Source: Variovorax beijingensis (GTDB lineage Bacteria > Pseudomonadota > Gammaproteobacteria > Burkholderiales > Burkholderiaceae_C). Taken from it: a DNA stretch of 51,024 nt. Positions 6,324 through 14,471 of the stretch are shown one piece after another. Within the stretch, counting starts at the first letter, position 1. Every line of letters begins with the position of its first letter. The translations under genes and the position numbers were made by a program. The stretch spans positions 1 to 51,024 of the forward strand of contig NZ_VIVL01000022.1 in assembly GCF_007828835.1 (NCBI RefSeq), written 5' to 3'. Below the pieces are notes generated by a model. It was not told where the DNA came from, did no database searches, and was given only the letters and a program-made list of their open reading frames with translations.

Positions 6324-6331
6324 GAACAATC

Positions 6332-6406
6332 GCGGGTATAGCTCAGAGGCAGCAGCAACCGGCTTTTAACCGGTAGGTCGAGATTTCGAAATTCTCTGCC
6401 CGCACC
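6332..6406 (+). tRNA. tRNA-Lys(TTT)
   Basis: Acceptor GCGGGTA/TGCCCGC, anticodon loop CTTTTAA on perfect stem ACCGG/CCGGT, T-loop TTCGAAA, A73, encoded CCA. Confidence 0.92.
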
Positions 6407-6422
6407 ATCCACTCATCCAACC

Positions 6423-6484
6423 GGGCCCCTAGCTCAGAGGCAGAGCAGCGCCCCTACAAGGTCCAACCGGCTGGCCCAACACAC
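6423..6484 (+). tRNA. tRNA-Val(TAC), truncated, probable pseudo-tRNA
   Basis: The 5' acceptor GGGCCCC, D-arm and an anticodon loop CCTACAA (C33) are clear. The 3' side is about 15 nt too short, so the anticodon 3' stem and T-arm cannot form normally. The 3' end reads CTGGCCC then AACA rather than a clean CCA. It is the last tRNA of the array and would be its only Val tRNA. Confidence 0.6.
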
Positions 6485-6530
6485 AGGAGATTTTAGGACA
6501 AGCGCTCGGCCATGAAAGGAGGCCGCCACC

Positions 6531-7094
6531 ATGAAACCCCAAGTACTTCAGCTCGATATCCAGGGAACGCCGCAGGCCTGGATCTCGCTCGAACAGGCCG
6601 CATCGCACTACGCCACCGGCGCCGTCGTCTGGGAAGATGGCGCGGCTCCGCTGGCCATGATGCGCGGGGGTTTCAATGTGGCGCGCGGCGCCGAGTCGAG
6701 ACTGGTGATTTCGCCCATCATCGCTCTCAAGGGCTGCGCGAAGGTCAACCTGTTCGATCACACGCCCGCCTTCAACCGGCGCAAGCTCTTCGTTCGAGAT
6801 CGCTTCATCTGCGCGTACTGCGCCCAGCGATTCCGTGAGCAGGACCTCACGTGCGAGCACATTCTTCCGGAAAGCCGAGGCGGCGGCTGGGACTGGATGA
6901 ACCTGGTCGCAGCCTGCCGCGCGTGCAACTCCGAGAAGGCGGACCGGACGCCAGAGGAAGCCGGCATGAAGCTGGTCTATCTTCCCTATGTTCCGAGCCG
7001 ATGGGAAGACTTTCTTCTGGAGGGACGGAACGTGCGAGCCGACGTGCACGAGTGGCTGGCGAGCCGGCTTCCGAAAGGCTCCAGGCTCAACTGA
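6531..7094 (+). CDS. HNH endonuclease family protein
   Basis: A 187-aa protein with a zinc-bound beta-beta-alpha metal fold at residues about 95-150. CAYC and CRACN are the two CxxC knuckles, EHILPESRGG carries the catalytic His, and WMNLVAAC and CNSEK follow; the last position is Lys rather than His, so the motif is HNN/K-like. The first 90 residues (DIQGTPQAWISLEQAA, GGFNVARG) form an extra domain of unknown function. ATG 6531 follows a strong AAAGGAGG. It starts about 47 nt after the truncated tRNA-Val on the same strand, with no terminator in between, and a terminator follows its stop, so it may share the array transcript. DNA nicking is assumed from the fold; RNA is an alternative substrate. 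Confidence 0.8.
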   Translation: MKPQVLQLDIQGTPQAWISLEQAASHYATGAVVWEDGAAPLAMMRGGFNVARGAESRLVISPIIALKGCAKVNLFDHTPAFNRRKLFVRDRFICAYCAQRFREQDLTCEHILPESRGGGWDWMNLVAACRACNSEKADRTPEEAGMKLVYLPYVPSRWEDFLLEGRNVRADVHEWLASRLPKGSRLN

Positions 7095-7102
7095 AAGACG
7101 AA

Positions 7103-7135
7103 GGGGCGCTTCCGCAAGGGAGCGCCCTTTTTTTT
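7103..7135 (+). terminator. Rho-independent terminator after the HNH gene
   Basis: GGGCGCT and AGCGCCC pair around a GC-rich loop, followed by eight or more T. It separates the array/HNH unit from the convergent P460 gene. Confidence 0.85.
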
Positions 7136-7151
7136 GCCCGCCGTTCGCGCC

Positions 7152-7745
7152 TCAGCGCGCGAACCGCGTGAACACGTAGTCGTGGTTCTTCACCAGCGCC
7201 TGGTGGCAGGCAAAGCAGGTCTGGTGCTGCGCCAGGTCCACGGGCTTGCCATCGACGAAGCGGCCGAATCCCCATCCGCCGGTGGCCGCGTATTTCTTCG
7301 AGTCCTTCACCATCACCTGCACGGTGGTCGCCGCGCCTGGGACCGACGCGGGCGCGAACTCCGGCGACTGCGCATGCTTCCATGCCAGCTTGGTGAGGAT
7401 GGTTCCGTCAGGGAACGGCAGCGTGCCTTGGTCGTAGGCCTGGATCGCCTTGGCATTGCCGAGCACCACGCGCAGTTCGTTCAACGGCTCTGCCTCGATC
7501 GCCGGCGCGATCAGCTGCCACTGCCGATAGCCCTTGGGAATGGTGACGCCATACAAGGGCGAGGCATCTGAAATCTTCACGTCCTCCGCGGCGCTGGAAG
7601 TCGCGGCGAACACGCCGGCCGCCGCCGCGAGCGCAAGCAGGCCGAGGCCGCTGAGCTTCGCCAGCGTGCCTTGGCACGAAGCCAGGCGTGCATGGCGCGT
7701 TGTGGCGTCCGGGGCAGACACCTGCTGTGTGTTGTTTCGATTCAT
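7152..7745 (-). CDS. Cytochrome P460-like periplasmic protein
   Basis: A 197-aa protein with an N-terminal export segment (LSGLGLLALAAAAGVFAA near residues 30-50) and a C-terminal heme attachment motif CFACH followed by KNHDYVFTRF, as in cytochrome P460. The central part (GVTIPKGYRQWQLI, PFPDGTILTKLAWK, VQVMVKDSKKY) fits this fold. Known P460 proteins oxidise hydroxylamine or act in NO detoxification or electron transfer; the specific role here is unknown. ATG 7745 is preferred over the longer frame because the upstream 41 residues look non-coding. It stands alone between convergent and divergent neighbours. Confidence 0.8.
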   Translation of the reverse strand: MNRNNTQQVSAPDATTRHARLASCQGTLAKLSGLGLLALAAAAGVFAATSSAAEDVKISDASPLYGVTIPKGYRQWQLIAPAIEAEPLNELRVVLGNAKAIQAYDQGTLPFPDGTILTKLAWKHAQSPEFAPASVPGAATTVQVMVKDSKKYAATGGWGFGRFVDGKPVDLAQHQTCFACHQALVKNHDYVFTRFAR

Positions 7746-8080
7746 GGGACGGACCTTGTGCGTTGGAAATTGCCGCCGGGCGCGAAGGCCCCGCAGCGCC
7801 TGAACGCGTGGATTGTTCAGCGCCCCTGTCGCTTCCAAACGGGGTTCCGTATTCCTGTGTATCTGCACGGCCGGACGCCCACACTACGTTTCATCGGCGT
7901 GGCCTTCGTGTAATTCTTCATGTCGCCCTGTCCGGCCGACACAGTGGCATACAGACATCCGCAGCACATGTGGAGGCGCGCCCTATAAACGCGGCCGTGC
8001 CTTGCCCCGCCGCACTCGTCATGAGCTGCAGAAGGCAATCACTCTTCATTGCCCTTCACTTCAACCGCAGGAAAAACCAA

Positions 8081-8896
8081 ATGAAAAATCTCAGCCGCCG
8101 CTTCGCCCGCACCATGGCCGCCGTGGGCCTCATGGCATTGGCTGGCGCCTTCACGTTCAATGCTTCGGCGCAGACCCCAAGCACGGCACAGCAAGCCAAG
8201 CCCACCATCGTGCTCGTGCATGGCGCCTTCGCGGAATCGTCGAGCTGGGATGGCGTCATCCGCAAGCTCGAGGCGAAGCACTATCCGGTGATCGCCGCCG
8301 CCAATCCGTTGCGTGGCGTCAAGTCCGACGCAGCCGATGTCGCGAGCATCGTCGATGCGGTCAAGGGACCGGTGGTGCTGGTGGGCCATTCCTATGGTGG
8401 CTCCGTGATCTCCAGCGCCGCCACCGGCAAGAGCAACGTGAAGGCACTTGTCTTCGTCGCTGCCTTCGCGCCTGAAGCCGGCGAGTCGGCAGCCGATCTC
8501 GCCGCCAAGTTCTCCGGCAGCACGCTCGGGCCCGCGCTGGCACCGCCGGTCGCACTCGCCGACGGCGGCAAGGACCTGTACATCCTGAAGAACAGGTTCC
8601 ACGACCAGTTCGCCGCCGACGTTCCGGCCGCGGCTGCGCGCCTGATGGCCGCGACCCAGCGCCCCATCGCCGAGTCGGCGCTCGGCGAGCCCGCGGGCGC
8701 ACCCGCGTGGAAGACGGTGCCCTCGTGGTTCGTCTATGGCGACGCCGACAAGAACATTCCGCCCGCGGCGCAGGCCTTCATGGCAGAGCGTGCCAGGTCG
8801 GTGAAGACGGTGGTCGTCAAGGGCGCCTCGCACGTCGTGATGACGTCCAGGCCCGAGGTGGTCGCGAAGCTCATCGACGAAGCGGCCAGCCGATAG
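8081..8896 (+). CDS. Secreted alpha/beta hydrolase
   Basis: A 271-aa protein with a signal peptide (MKNLSRRFARTMAAVGL, cleavage near ASAQ). The core has the oxyanion HGAF (VLVHGAFAES), the nucleophile elbow GHSYGG, an acid in YGDADKNIP and the catalytic His in GASHVVM, so the triad is complete. It resembles the esterase/salicylate-esterase type of alpha/beta hydrolase acting on small esters in the periplasm. GCAGGAAAAACCAA gives a Shine-Dalgarno before ATG 8081; the longer upstream frame is spurious. The epoxide hydrolase gene follows 36 bp later, so the two are probably co-transcribed. Confidence 0.82.
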   Translation: MKNLSRRFARTMAAVGLMALAGAFTFNASAQTPSTAQQAKPTIVLVHGAFAESSSWDGVIRKLEAKHYPVIAAANPLRGVKSDAADVASIVDAVKGPVVLVGHSYGGSVISSAATGKSNVKALVFVAAFAPEAGESAADLAAKFSGSTLGPALAPPVALADGGKDLYILKNRFHDQFAADVPAAAARLMAATQRPIAESALGEPAGAPAWKTVPSWFVYGDADKNIPPAAQAFMAERARSVKTVVVKGASHVVMTSRPEVVAKLIDEAASR

Positions 8897-8932
8897 AGGA
8901 CGCAGAGATTTCCGTTCACCAGCACAAGGCAA

Positions 8933-10279
8933 ATGACCATGACAGATTCCGACGCATCCAGCCGCCGCGCGGCGTTCCATCCCACCCTGACGCGCCGCGG
9001 TGCGCTGGTGGCCACTGCGGGCCTTCTCGCAGGTTCGGCGGCCGCGAGCTTCGCGGCCACACCCGCGGACAGGAGCGCCGCAGCGCAAGGCGACGCGATA
9101 CGGCCCTTCCGCATCGACATTCCCGAGGAGGCGATCACCGATTTGCGCCGGCGCCTCAGGGCCACGCGATGGCCCGACCGCGAGACGGTCGGCGACACCT
9201 CGCAAGGCGTTCAGCTGGCCAGGTTGCAGGCGCTGGTTCGCTACTGGGAAACGGGCTATGACTGGCGCAAGGTCGAGGCCAGGCTCAATGCGCTGCCGCA
9301 GTTCATCACCGCGATCGACGGCGTCGATATCCAGTTCATCCACGTGCGCTCCCGCCATCCGGACGCATTGCCGCTGATCCTGACGCATGGCTGGCCCGGC
9401 TCGATGCTGGAGTTCCTGAAAACCATCGGTCCGCTCACCGACCCGACCGCCTTCGCAGGCAGTGCCGCCGACGCCTTCCACATCGTGATCCCGTCCATCC
9501 CCGGCCATGGCTTCTCCGGCAAGCCCAGGGAGACGGGCTGGGGCCCCGAGCGCGTGGGCCGCGCGTGGGACACGCTGATGAAGCGGCTGGGCTACACGCA
9601 CTACGTGTCCCAGGGCGGAGACCATGGTTCGGTCATCTCGGATGCGATGGCACGCCAGGCACCGCAAGGCCTGCGGGGCATCCACCTGAACATGCCCGCC
9701 ACCGTGCCCGCGGAACTGGTCAAGCCCATCAACAACGGCGATCCCGCGCCGGCCGGACTGTCGGCGTCCGAGCGGGCGGCGTTCAACACGCTCAGCGCCT
9801 TCTTCAAGACCGGTGCCGCATACGGCGCCATGATGGTGACGCGCCCCCAGACGATCGGCTATCCGCTGGCCGACTCGCCAGCGGGCCTGGCCGGCTGGAT
9901 CTACGAGAAGTTCGCGCAATGGACCGACAGCGGCGGCGAACCCGAGCGCGTGCTCGGCCGGGACGAGATGCTCGACGACATCACCCTCTACTGGCTCACC
10001 GACACGGCAGCTTCTTCCTCGCGGTTCTATTGGGAGAACAACAACAACAACTTCAGCGCGGCGGCGCAGAAGACGCAGGACATCTCGATCCCGGTCGCCA
10101 TCACCGTGTTCCCGGGCGAAATCTACCGCGCGCCGAAAAGCTGGGCCGGGCGCGCCTATCGAACGCTCTCCTATTTCAACGAAGTCGGCAAGGGCGGCCA
10201 CTTTGCCGCCTGGGAACAGCCGCAGCTGTTCAGCGAGGAACTGCGCGCGGCGTTCCGGCCGCTGCGACAGCCCGCCTGA
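8933..10279 (+). CDS. Epoxide hydrolase family protein, Tat-exported
   Basis: A 448-aa protein. Residues 20-45 (TRRGALVATAGLLAG then ASFAA) look like a twin-arginine signal. The N-terminal EHN domain (FRIDIPEEAITDLRRRL, ATRWPD) precedes the alpha/beta core with HGWPGSMLEF, the nucleophile Asp in SQGGDHGS, a lid with conserved Tyr (TLYWLT, SRFYWEN) and the catalytic His in KGGHFAAWE. This is the juvenile-hormone/microsomal epoxide hydrolase type, which opens epoxides to diols through an aspartyl ester. Periplasmic location is unusual but fits the preceding secreted hydrolase. The natural substrate is not evident. Confidence 0.85.
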   Translation: MTMTDSDASSRRAAFHPTLTRRGALVATAGLLAGSAAASFAATPADRSAAAQGDAIRPFRIDIPEEAITDLRRRLRATRWPDRETVGDTSQGVQLARLQALVRYWETGYDWRKVEARLNALPQFITAIDGVDIQFIHVRSRHPDALPLILTHGWPGSMLEFLKTIGPLTDPTAFAGSAADAFHIVIPSIPGHGFSGKPRETGWGPERVGRAWDTLMKRLGYTHYVSQGGDHGSVISDAMARQAPQGLRGIHLNMPATVPAELVKPINNGDPAPAGLSASERAAFNTLSAFFKTGAAYGAMMVTRPQTIGYPLADSPAGLAGWIYEKFAQWTDSGGEPERVLGRDEMLDDITLYWLTDTAASSSRFYWENNNNNFSAAAQKTQDISIPVAITVFPGEIYRAPKSWAGRAYRTLSYFNEVGKGGHFAAWEQPQLFSEELRAAFRPLRQPA

Positions 10280-10357
10280 GCGCGCGCGCATTGCGCGGCG
10301 GCACCGAGCGCCACGGCAAGGACTGGACCCGGGCCAGCCCATCCGCATCAGCCACGG

Positions 10358-13300
10358 CTACGCCTGGCCGCCCTCGACCGGCAGCGGCGCCAACTGCACG
10401 TTGTTGCGGCCGGCCCGCTTGGCGCGGTAGAGCATCTCGTCCGCCTGCTTCACCAGTGCGGCGGCGGTTGTTCCGCCACCCTGGTAGAACGCCACGCCGA
10501 TGCTCGCGGTGACACGGATCGTCGGCTGCTGCTCGATGTCGAACGGCGCCTGCATGGCCACGACGAGCTTCGCGGCGGCCGACACCGCGATGTCGGCATG
10601 GGGCAGCCCCTCCATGATCACCGTGAACTCGTCGCCGCCCAGGCGCGCGCGCACGTCGCTCGAGCGCAGCCCCTGCGACAGCCGGCCCGAGAAAGCCTTC
10701 AGCAGCTCGTCGCCGGTCTGGTGCCCGAACTGGTCGTTGATCTGCTTGAAGCCGTCGATGTCCAGGTACATCAGCGCCATCAGCGCCCCCGCGCTGCGGC
10801 TGCGGTCCATCGCTTCGCGCAGGCGCGCTTCGAAGCCCGCGCGGTTGGCCAGGCCGGTGAGCGGATCGATCTGCGCCAGGTTCATCAGGCGCTTCTCCTC
10901 GAGCTTCTGCCGCGTGATGTCGGTGATCACGGCGTGGAAGCCGACGATCGCATCGGCATTGGCCGCGGGCTGCGGGATGTACTGGGCCTCGTAGCAGTTG
11001 TAGCTGTCGCTCTGGCTGACTTCGCTCTGGAAGGTGACGGCTTCGCCGGCCAGCGCGGCACGGATGTGCGGCTTCAAGGATTCGTAGGCCGGCTCGCCCA
11101 GCAGCTCCTGCACCGTGTGCCCCTGGATCTGGTCGCGCGAGAGCCCGAACTCGCGTTCATAGGCCAGGTTGTTGAAGCGGTAGCGCTCGTCGGCATCGAT
11201 GTAGGCCACGCGCATCGGCAGCGCGTCGGCCACGGTGCGCAGGCGGGCTTCGCTTTCCTGCAGCGCTTCCTCGGCCTCGTGATGCGCGGTGATGTCGCTG
11301 TCCAGCGTGTAGAGGCCCACCACCTCGCCCGCTTCGTTGCGCTCCGGCACCAGCGTGGCCTGGATGTCGCGGCGCCCGCCGGACCCTGTCACCCGCCGCT
11401 CGTAGGTGACCTGGCGCCCGCCCAGGGCCGCGCGGATGTACGGCTCCATCTGCATCCACGCCTCCTCGCCGTAGAACTCGCGCAGGCTGCGGCCGAGCAG
11501 CTGCTGCGGCTCGATGCCGAACCAGTCCTGGTAGGCCTTGTTGACAAAGCGGAACCGCAGGTCGCGGTCCAGGTGGGAGATCAGCGCCGGCAGGTGGTCC
11601 GTCACCATGCGCAGGCGCTGCTCGCTCTCGCGCAGGGCCTGCTCCGCGGCCTTGGCCGCCGAGATGTCGCGCATCAGCCCCGAGAAATACTCGAGATCGC
11701 CGTGCTTGTCGCGGTGCGCGATCACCATGTGGCTGACCGGGAACGGCTGCTTCTGCGCATCCCACACCAGCGACTCACCCACCCAGACGCCGGTCGCGAC
11801 CGCAGTGGGCACCACCTCCGACCTGAACCGCTCCAGCGTCTGCGGCGGATTGAAGTCGGACACTCTCAGCGTCTCGACCGGGGCATCGAGGTCCACGCCG
11901 GTGCGGCGCCGCGCGGCGGGGTTCATGTAGATGAGCCGCCCCTTCGCATCGTTCTGGATGATGTAGTCGGTCGTCGTGTCGAAGATGGCCGTCAGCGTAC
12001 GAAGGGCCCGCTCGGCGCGGGTGCGCTCCGTGATGTCGGTCACCGTTCCGACGTGGCCCATGACACGGCCTGCGGCCAGCACGGGCCGGCTGCGCAAGGC
12101 CACCAGCACCTGCGTGCCATCCTTGCGGTGCAGCCGGCGCGTGGCGTTCAGCGGTTCGGCCGCGCTGACGATGCGGACCCAGTCCTGGCGGACCTTCTCG
12201 CGGATCTCCTCGCGCACCAGCGTGAGCCAGCCCTCCTGCGCCTCTTCGCGCGCCAGCCCGTGGATCGCCAGGTACTCGTCGTTCACGTAGGTCATGCGGC
12301 CATCGCTGTCGCAGCGGAACAGCCCGACCGGCGATGCATCGGTGACCGCCGCCACCTCGAGCCGCTGTTCGCGCAGCTCGCCCATCAGCGCATCGAATTC
12401 GCGCGCCAGGTCGCCGCGCTCGTCGTTGGCGACGACGTCGAGCTTGACCTGGCTGTCCGGTGATTGGCGCAGGGTGCGGATCGCATTGCTCAGCGCTTCG
12501 AGCGGGCGCATGACCCAGGCCGTGCCCAGCCACACCAGCAGCGCGCAGCCCAGGCCCAGCCAGAACAACTGCATCCGCAGGTTGCGCCGTGCCTGTTCCA
12601 GCGGTGCGTAGGCGGCGTGCGCCGGCACGACCAGGCGCAGGTCCCAGTCGGCGCTGCGCACCGTGGCGTGCGTTGCCAGGTCGCGCTCGGGATCGCTGGC
12701 GAAGGCGTCGGTGGCCGTGTCGGCCGGCTTGAGCAGCAGCTTCGGGTCCGGGTGCATGACGATGCGGGGCGACTCGCCGCGCGTGACGATCTCGTAGTGG
12801 CCGCCCCGGCCGATGCTGGCGCGGCTGAGATCGCCGAGCACGTTGGCGCGCTGCAGGTTCAGCGCCGCACCCAGCACGCCGACCAGGCGGCCGTCCGCTC
12901 CTTCGACGGGAACCGCCATCACCACGGCGGGCTGCCGGCCACCCTTGGTGAGCAGCGGCGCGGAGATGGCGGGCTGGCGCCGATCGCGCACCTGCTTGAA
13001 ATAGTCGCGGTCGGCCACGTTCGGCGGCTGGCCTGCGGCCGGATGGATCGCGACGATGGCGCCGTCCGGCGTGGCCACCGCGGCGTTGTCGAACATCGCG
13101 CGCAAGTCCTTGTCCGCAAGGAAGCGCTGCTGTGCCACGGGGTCGGCGATGCCGGCCGCGCCGAGTTCCCGGGCGGCCCGCGACAGCGCAGCCAGATGAA
13201 CGCCCAGCTTGTAGTCGAGATCCGCCGCGGCGCTCTCGGTCAGCGCCTGCTGCTGTTCGCGCATCAGGTTGACGTACTCGCTGGAGAGGCTCCGGTACTG

Positions 13301-13381
13301 CCAGCCGCCCGTTGCACCCACCAGGGCGAGCACGAGCAAGGTGATGAGCAAGGCTGTCTTCGTTCTCAGCTTGAGCCGCAC
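10358..13381 (-). CDS. Membrane diguanylate cyclase with dCache, HAMP, four PAS and GGDEF
   Basis: A protein of about 1007 aa. A transmembrane helix (LLITLLVLALVGATGGW) leads into a periplasmic double-Cache domain (about 40-280), a second helix (LFWLGLGCALLVWLGTAW), HAMP, four PAS/PAC repeats (about 350-840) and a C-terminal GGDEF domain. LGGDEF is intact and an RxxD inhibitory site (RSSD) lies five residues before it, so an active, product-inhibited c-di-GMP synthase is expected; no EAL domain follows. GTG 13381 is preferred because AAGGAAA precedes it; ATG 13444 is the in-frame alternative. It probably converts an extracellular small-molecule signal and redox or ligand cues into c-di-GMP. 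Confidence 0.85.
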   Translation of the reverse strand: MRLKLRTKTALLITLLVLALVGATGGWQYRSLSSEYVNLMREQQQALTESAAADLDYKLGVHLAALSRAARELGAAGIADPVAQQRFLADKDLRAMFDNAAVATPDGAIVAIHPAAGQPPNVADRDYFKQVRDRRQPAISAPLLTKGGRQPAVVMAVPVEGADGRLVGVLGAALNLQRANVLGDLSRASIGRGGHYEIVTRGESPRIVMHPDPKLLLKPADTATDAFASDPERDLATHATVRSADWDLRLVVPAHAAYAPLEQARRNLRMQLFWLGLGCALLVWLGTAWVMRPLEALSNAIRTLRQSPDSQVKLDVVANDERGDLAREFDALMGELREQRLEVAAVTDASPVGLFRCDSDGRMTYVNDEYLAIHGLAREEAQEGWLTLVREEIREKVRQDWVRIVSAAEPLNATRRLHRKDGTQVLVALRSRPVLAAGRVMGHVGTVTDITERTRAERALRTLTAIFDTTTDYIIQNDAKGRLIYMNPAARRRTGVDLDAPVETLRVSDFNPPQTLERFRSEVVPTAVATGVWVGESLVWDAQKQPFPVSHMVIAHRDKHGDLEYFSGLMRDISAAKAAEQALRESEQRLRMVTDHLPALISHLDRDLRFRFVNKAYQDWFGIEPQQLLGRSLREFYGEEAWMQMEPYIRAALGGRQVTYERRVTGSGGRRDIQATLVPERNEAGEVVGLYTLDSDITAHHEAEEALQESEARLRTVADALPMRVAYIDADERYRFNNLAYEREFGLSRDQIQGHTVQELLGEPAYESLKPHIRAALAGEAVTFQSEVSQSDSYNCYEAQYIPQPAANADAIVGFHAVITDITRQKLEEKRLMNLAQIDPLTGLANRAGFEARLREAMDRSRSAGALMALMYLDIDGFKQINDQFGHQTGDELLKAFSGRLSQGLRSSDVRARLGGDEFTVIMEGLPHADIAVSAAAKLVVAMQAPFDIEQQPTIRVTASIGVAFYQGGGTTAAALVKQADEMLYRAKRAGRNNVQLAPLPVEGGQA

Positions 13382-13560
13382 TGGGTTTCCTTCGCTGGGC
13401 ACGACGGCCCGGTCGTTCGGGACTGCGTTTGCCGATGATAGCAATGGGCTGCGCTATGTCTCCTGCGGAATAGCTGATGTACACCGGGGACGCTCGCCGC
13501 CATGGAATGCGGCTCGTAGACTGAGCCGCGGCATTTCAAACCATGGCATCAGGAGACATC

Positions 13561-14337
13561 GTGGACAACTTCTTGCAGCTCAAAGTGGCCATCGCCGATC
13601 ACGTCGCAACGCTGACGCTGAATGCGCCACCGGTCAATGCGCTGACGCGCGTGCTCAACGACGAGCTGACGCGCGCGCTGGACCAGATCTCCGAGATGGA
13701 CGAGGTGCGCGCGGTGATACTGACCGGCGAAGGCAAGGTGTTCTGCGCCGGCGCCGACCTGAAGGGACGCGCCGAAGTCATCAAGGGACCGGGCGACCTG
13801 ATGGCCCATTCGCGCCGCACGCGCGAATGCTTCCACGCGATCCGCGAATGCGCCAAGCCCGTGGTCTGCGCCATCAACGGTGCCGCGCTCGGTTCCGGCC
13901 TTGCCATGGCGGCTTCGAGCGACATTCTCATCGCCTCGGAGAAGGCCTCGCTCGGGCTGCCCGAGGTCGACGTCGGCCTGCTCGGCGGCTGCCGCCATGC
14001 GATGCGGCTGTTCGGCCATTCGCGCCTGCGCCGCATGATGCTCACCGGCATGCGCGTGCCGGGCGCCGAGCTGTACCGGCTCGGCATCGTCGAGGCGTGC
14101 ACCGCGCCCGAGGACCTGATGCCCGCGGCCCGCGAGATCGCCGCCGCCATCGCGTCCAAGAGCCCGGTGTCCACCCGCATGGGCAAGCACACGCTCAACG
14201 TGATCGAGGACATGAGCCTGCGCGACGGCTACCGCTACGAGCAGGACATGACGGCGCAGATCGCGAAGACCGACGATGCGAAGGAAGCCCAGCGCGCCTT
14301 TGCCGAGAAACGCGCGCCGGTATTCACGGGGCGCTGA
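13561..14337 (+). CDS. Enoyl-CoA hydratase/isomerase family protein
   Basis: A 258-aa cytoplasmic crotonase-fold protein. The oxyanion-hole motifs FCAGADLKGR (near 65) and NGAALGSGLAMAAS (near 110) are present, and LGLPEVDVGLLGG carries the catalytic Glu position. A C-terminal helical trimerisation part ends in PVFTGR. GTG 13561 is chosen because AGGAG at 13551-13555 is at ideal distance; ATG 13543 is in frame but would overlap this site. It hydrates or isomerises an enoyl-CoA and pairs with the acyl-CoA dehydrogenase downstream. The exact acyl chain is unknown. Confidence 0.85.
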   Translation: MDNFLQLKVAIADHVATLTLNAPPVNALTRVLNDELTRALDQISEMDEVRAVILTGEGKVFCAGADLKGRAEVIKGPGDLMAHSRRTRECFHAIRECAKPVVCAINGAALGSGLAMAASSDILIASEKASLGLPEVDVGLLGGCRHAMRLFGHSRLRRMMLTGMRVPGAELYRLGIVEACTAPEDLMPAAREIAAAIASKSPVSTRMGKHTLNVIEDMSLRDGYRYEQDMTAQIAKTDDAKEAQRAFAEKRAPVFTGR

Positions 14338-14471
14338 ACCCTCGGGCCGGCGGAGCCGAAGCGCACCTTGCGCGTCGCTTGCGGGACGGCATCCACCAGC
14401 TTGCGATGTTCAAATCTTCTGCATGCGAGCGGTCTGGCCGGGTTGCTCGCCATCAAGAAAGGACGCTCCCC

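Noticed and set aside
6512..6838. An alternative frame at the start of the HNH gene
   Set aside because: It has no motif, and the ribosome-binding site AAAGGAGG is at correct distance for ATG 6531 of the HNH frame.
8039..10348. A 769-codon open frame on the minus strand opposite the hydrolase genes
   Set aside because: It is rich in Arg, Gly and His, matches no fold and mirrors two well-supported plus-strand genes; an antisense shadow of high GC.
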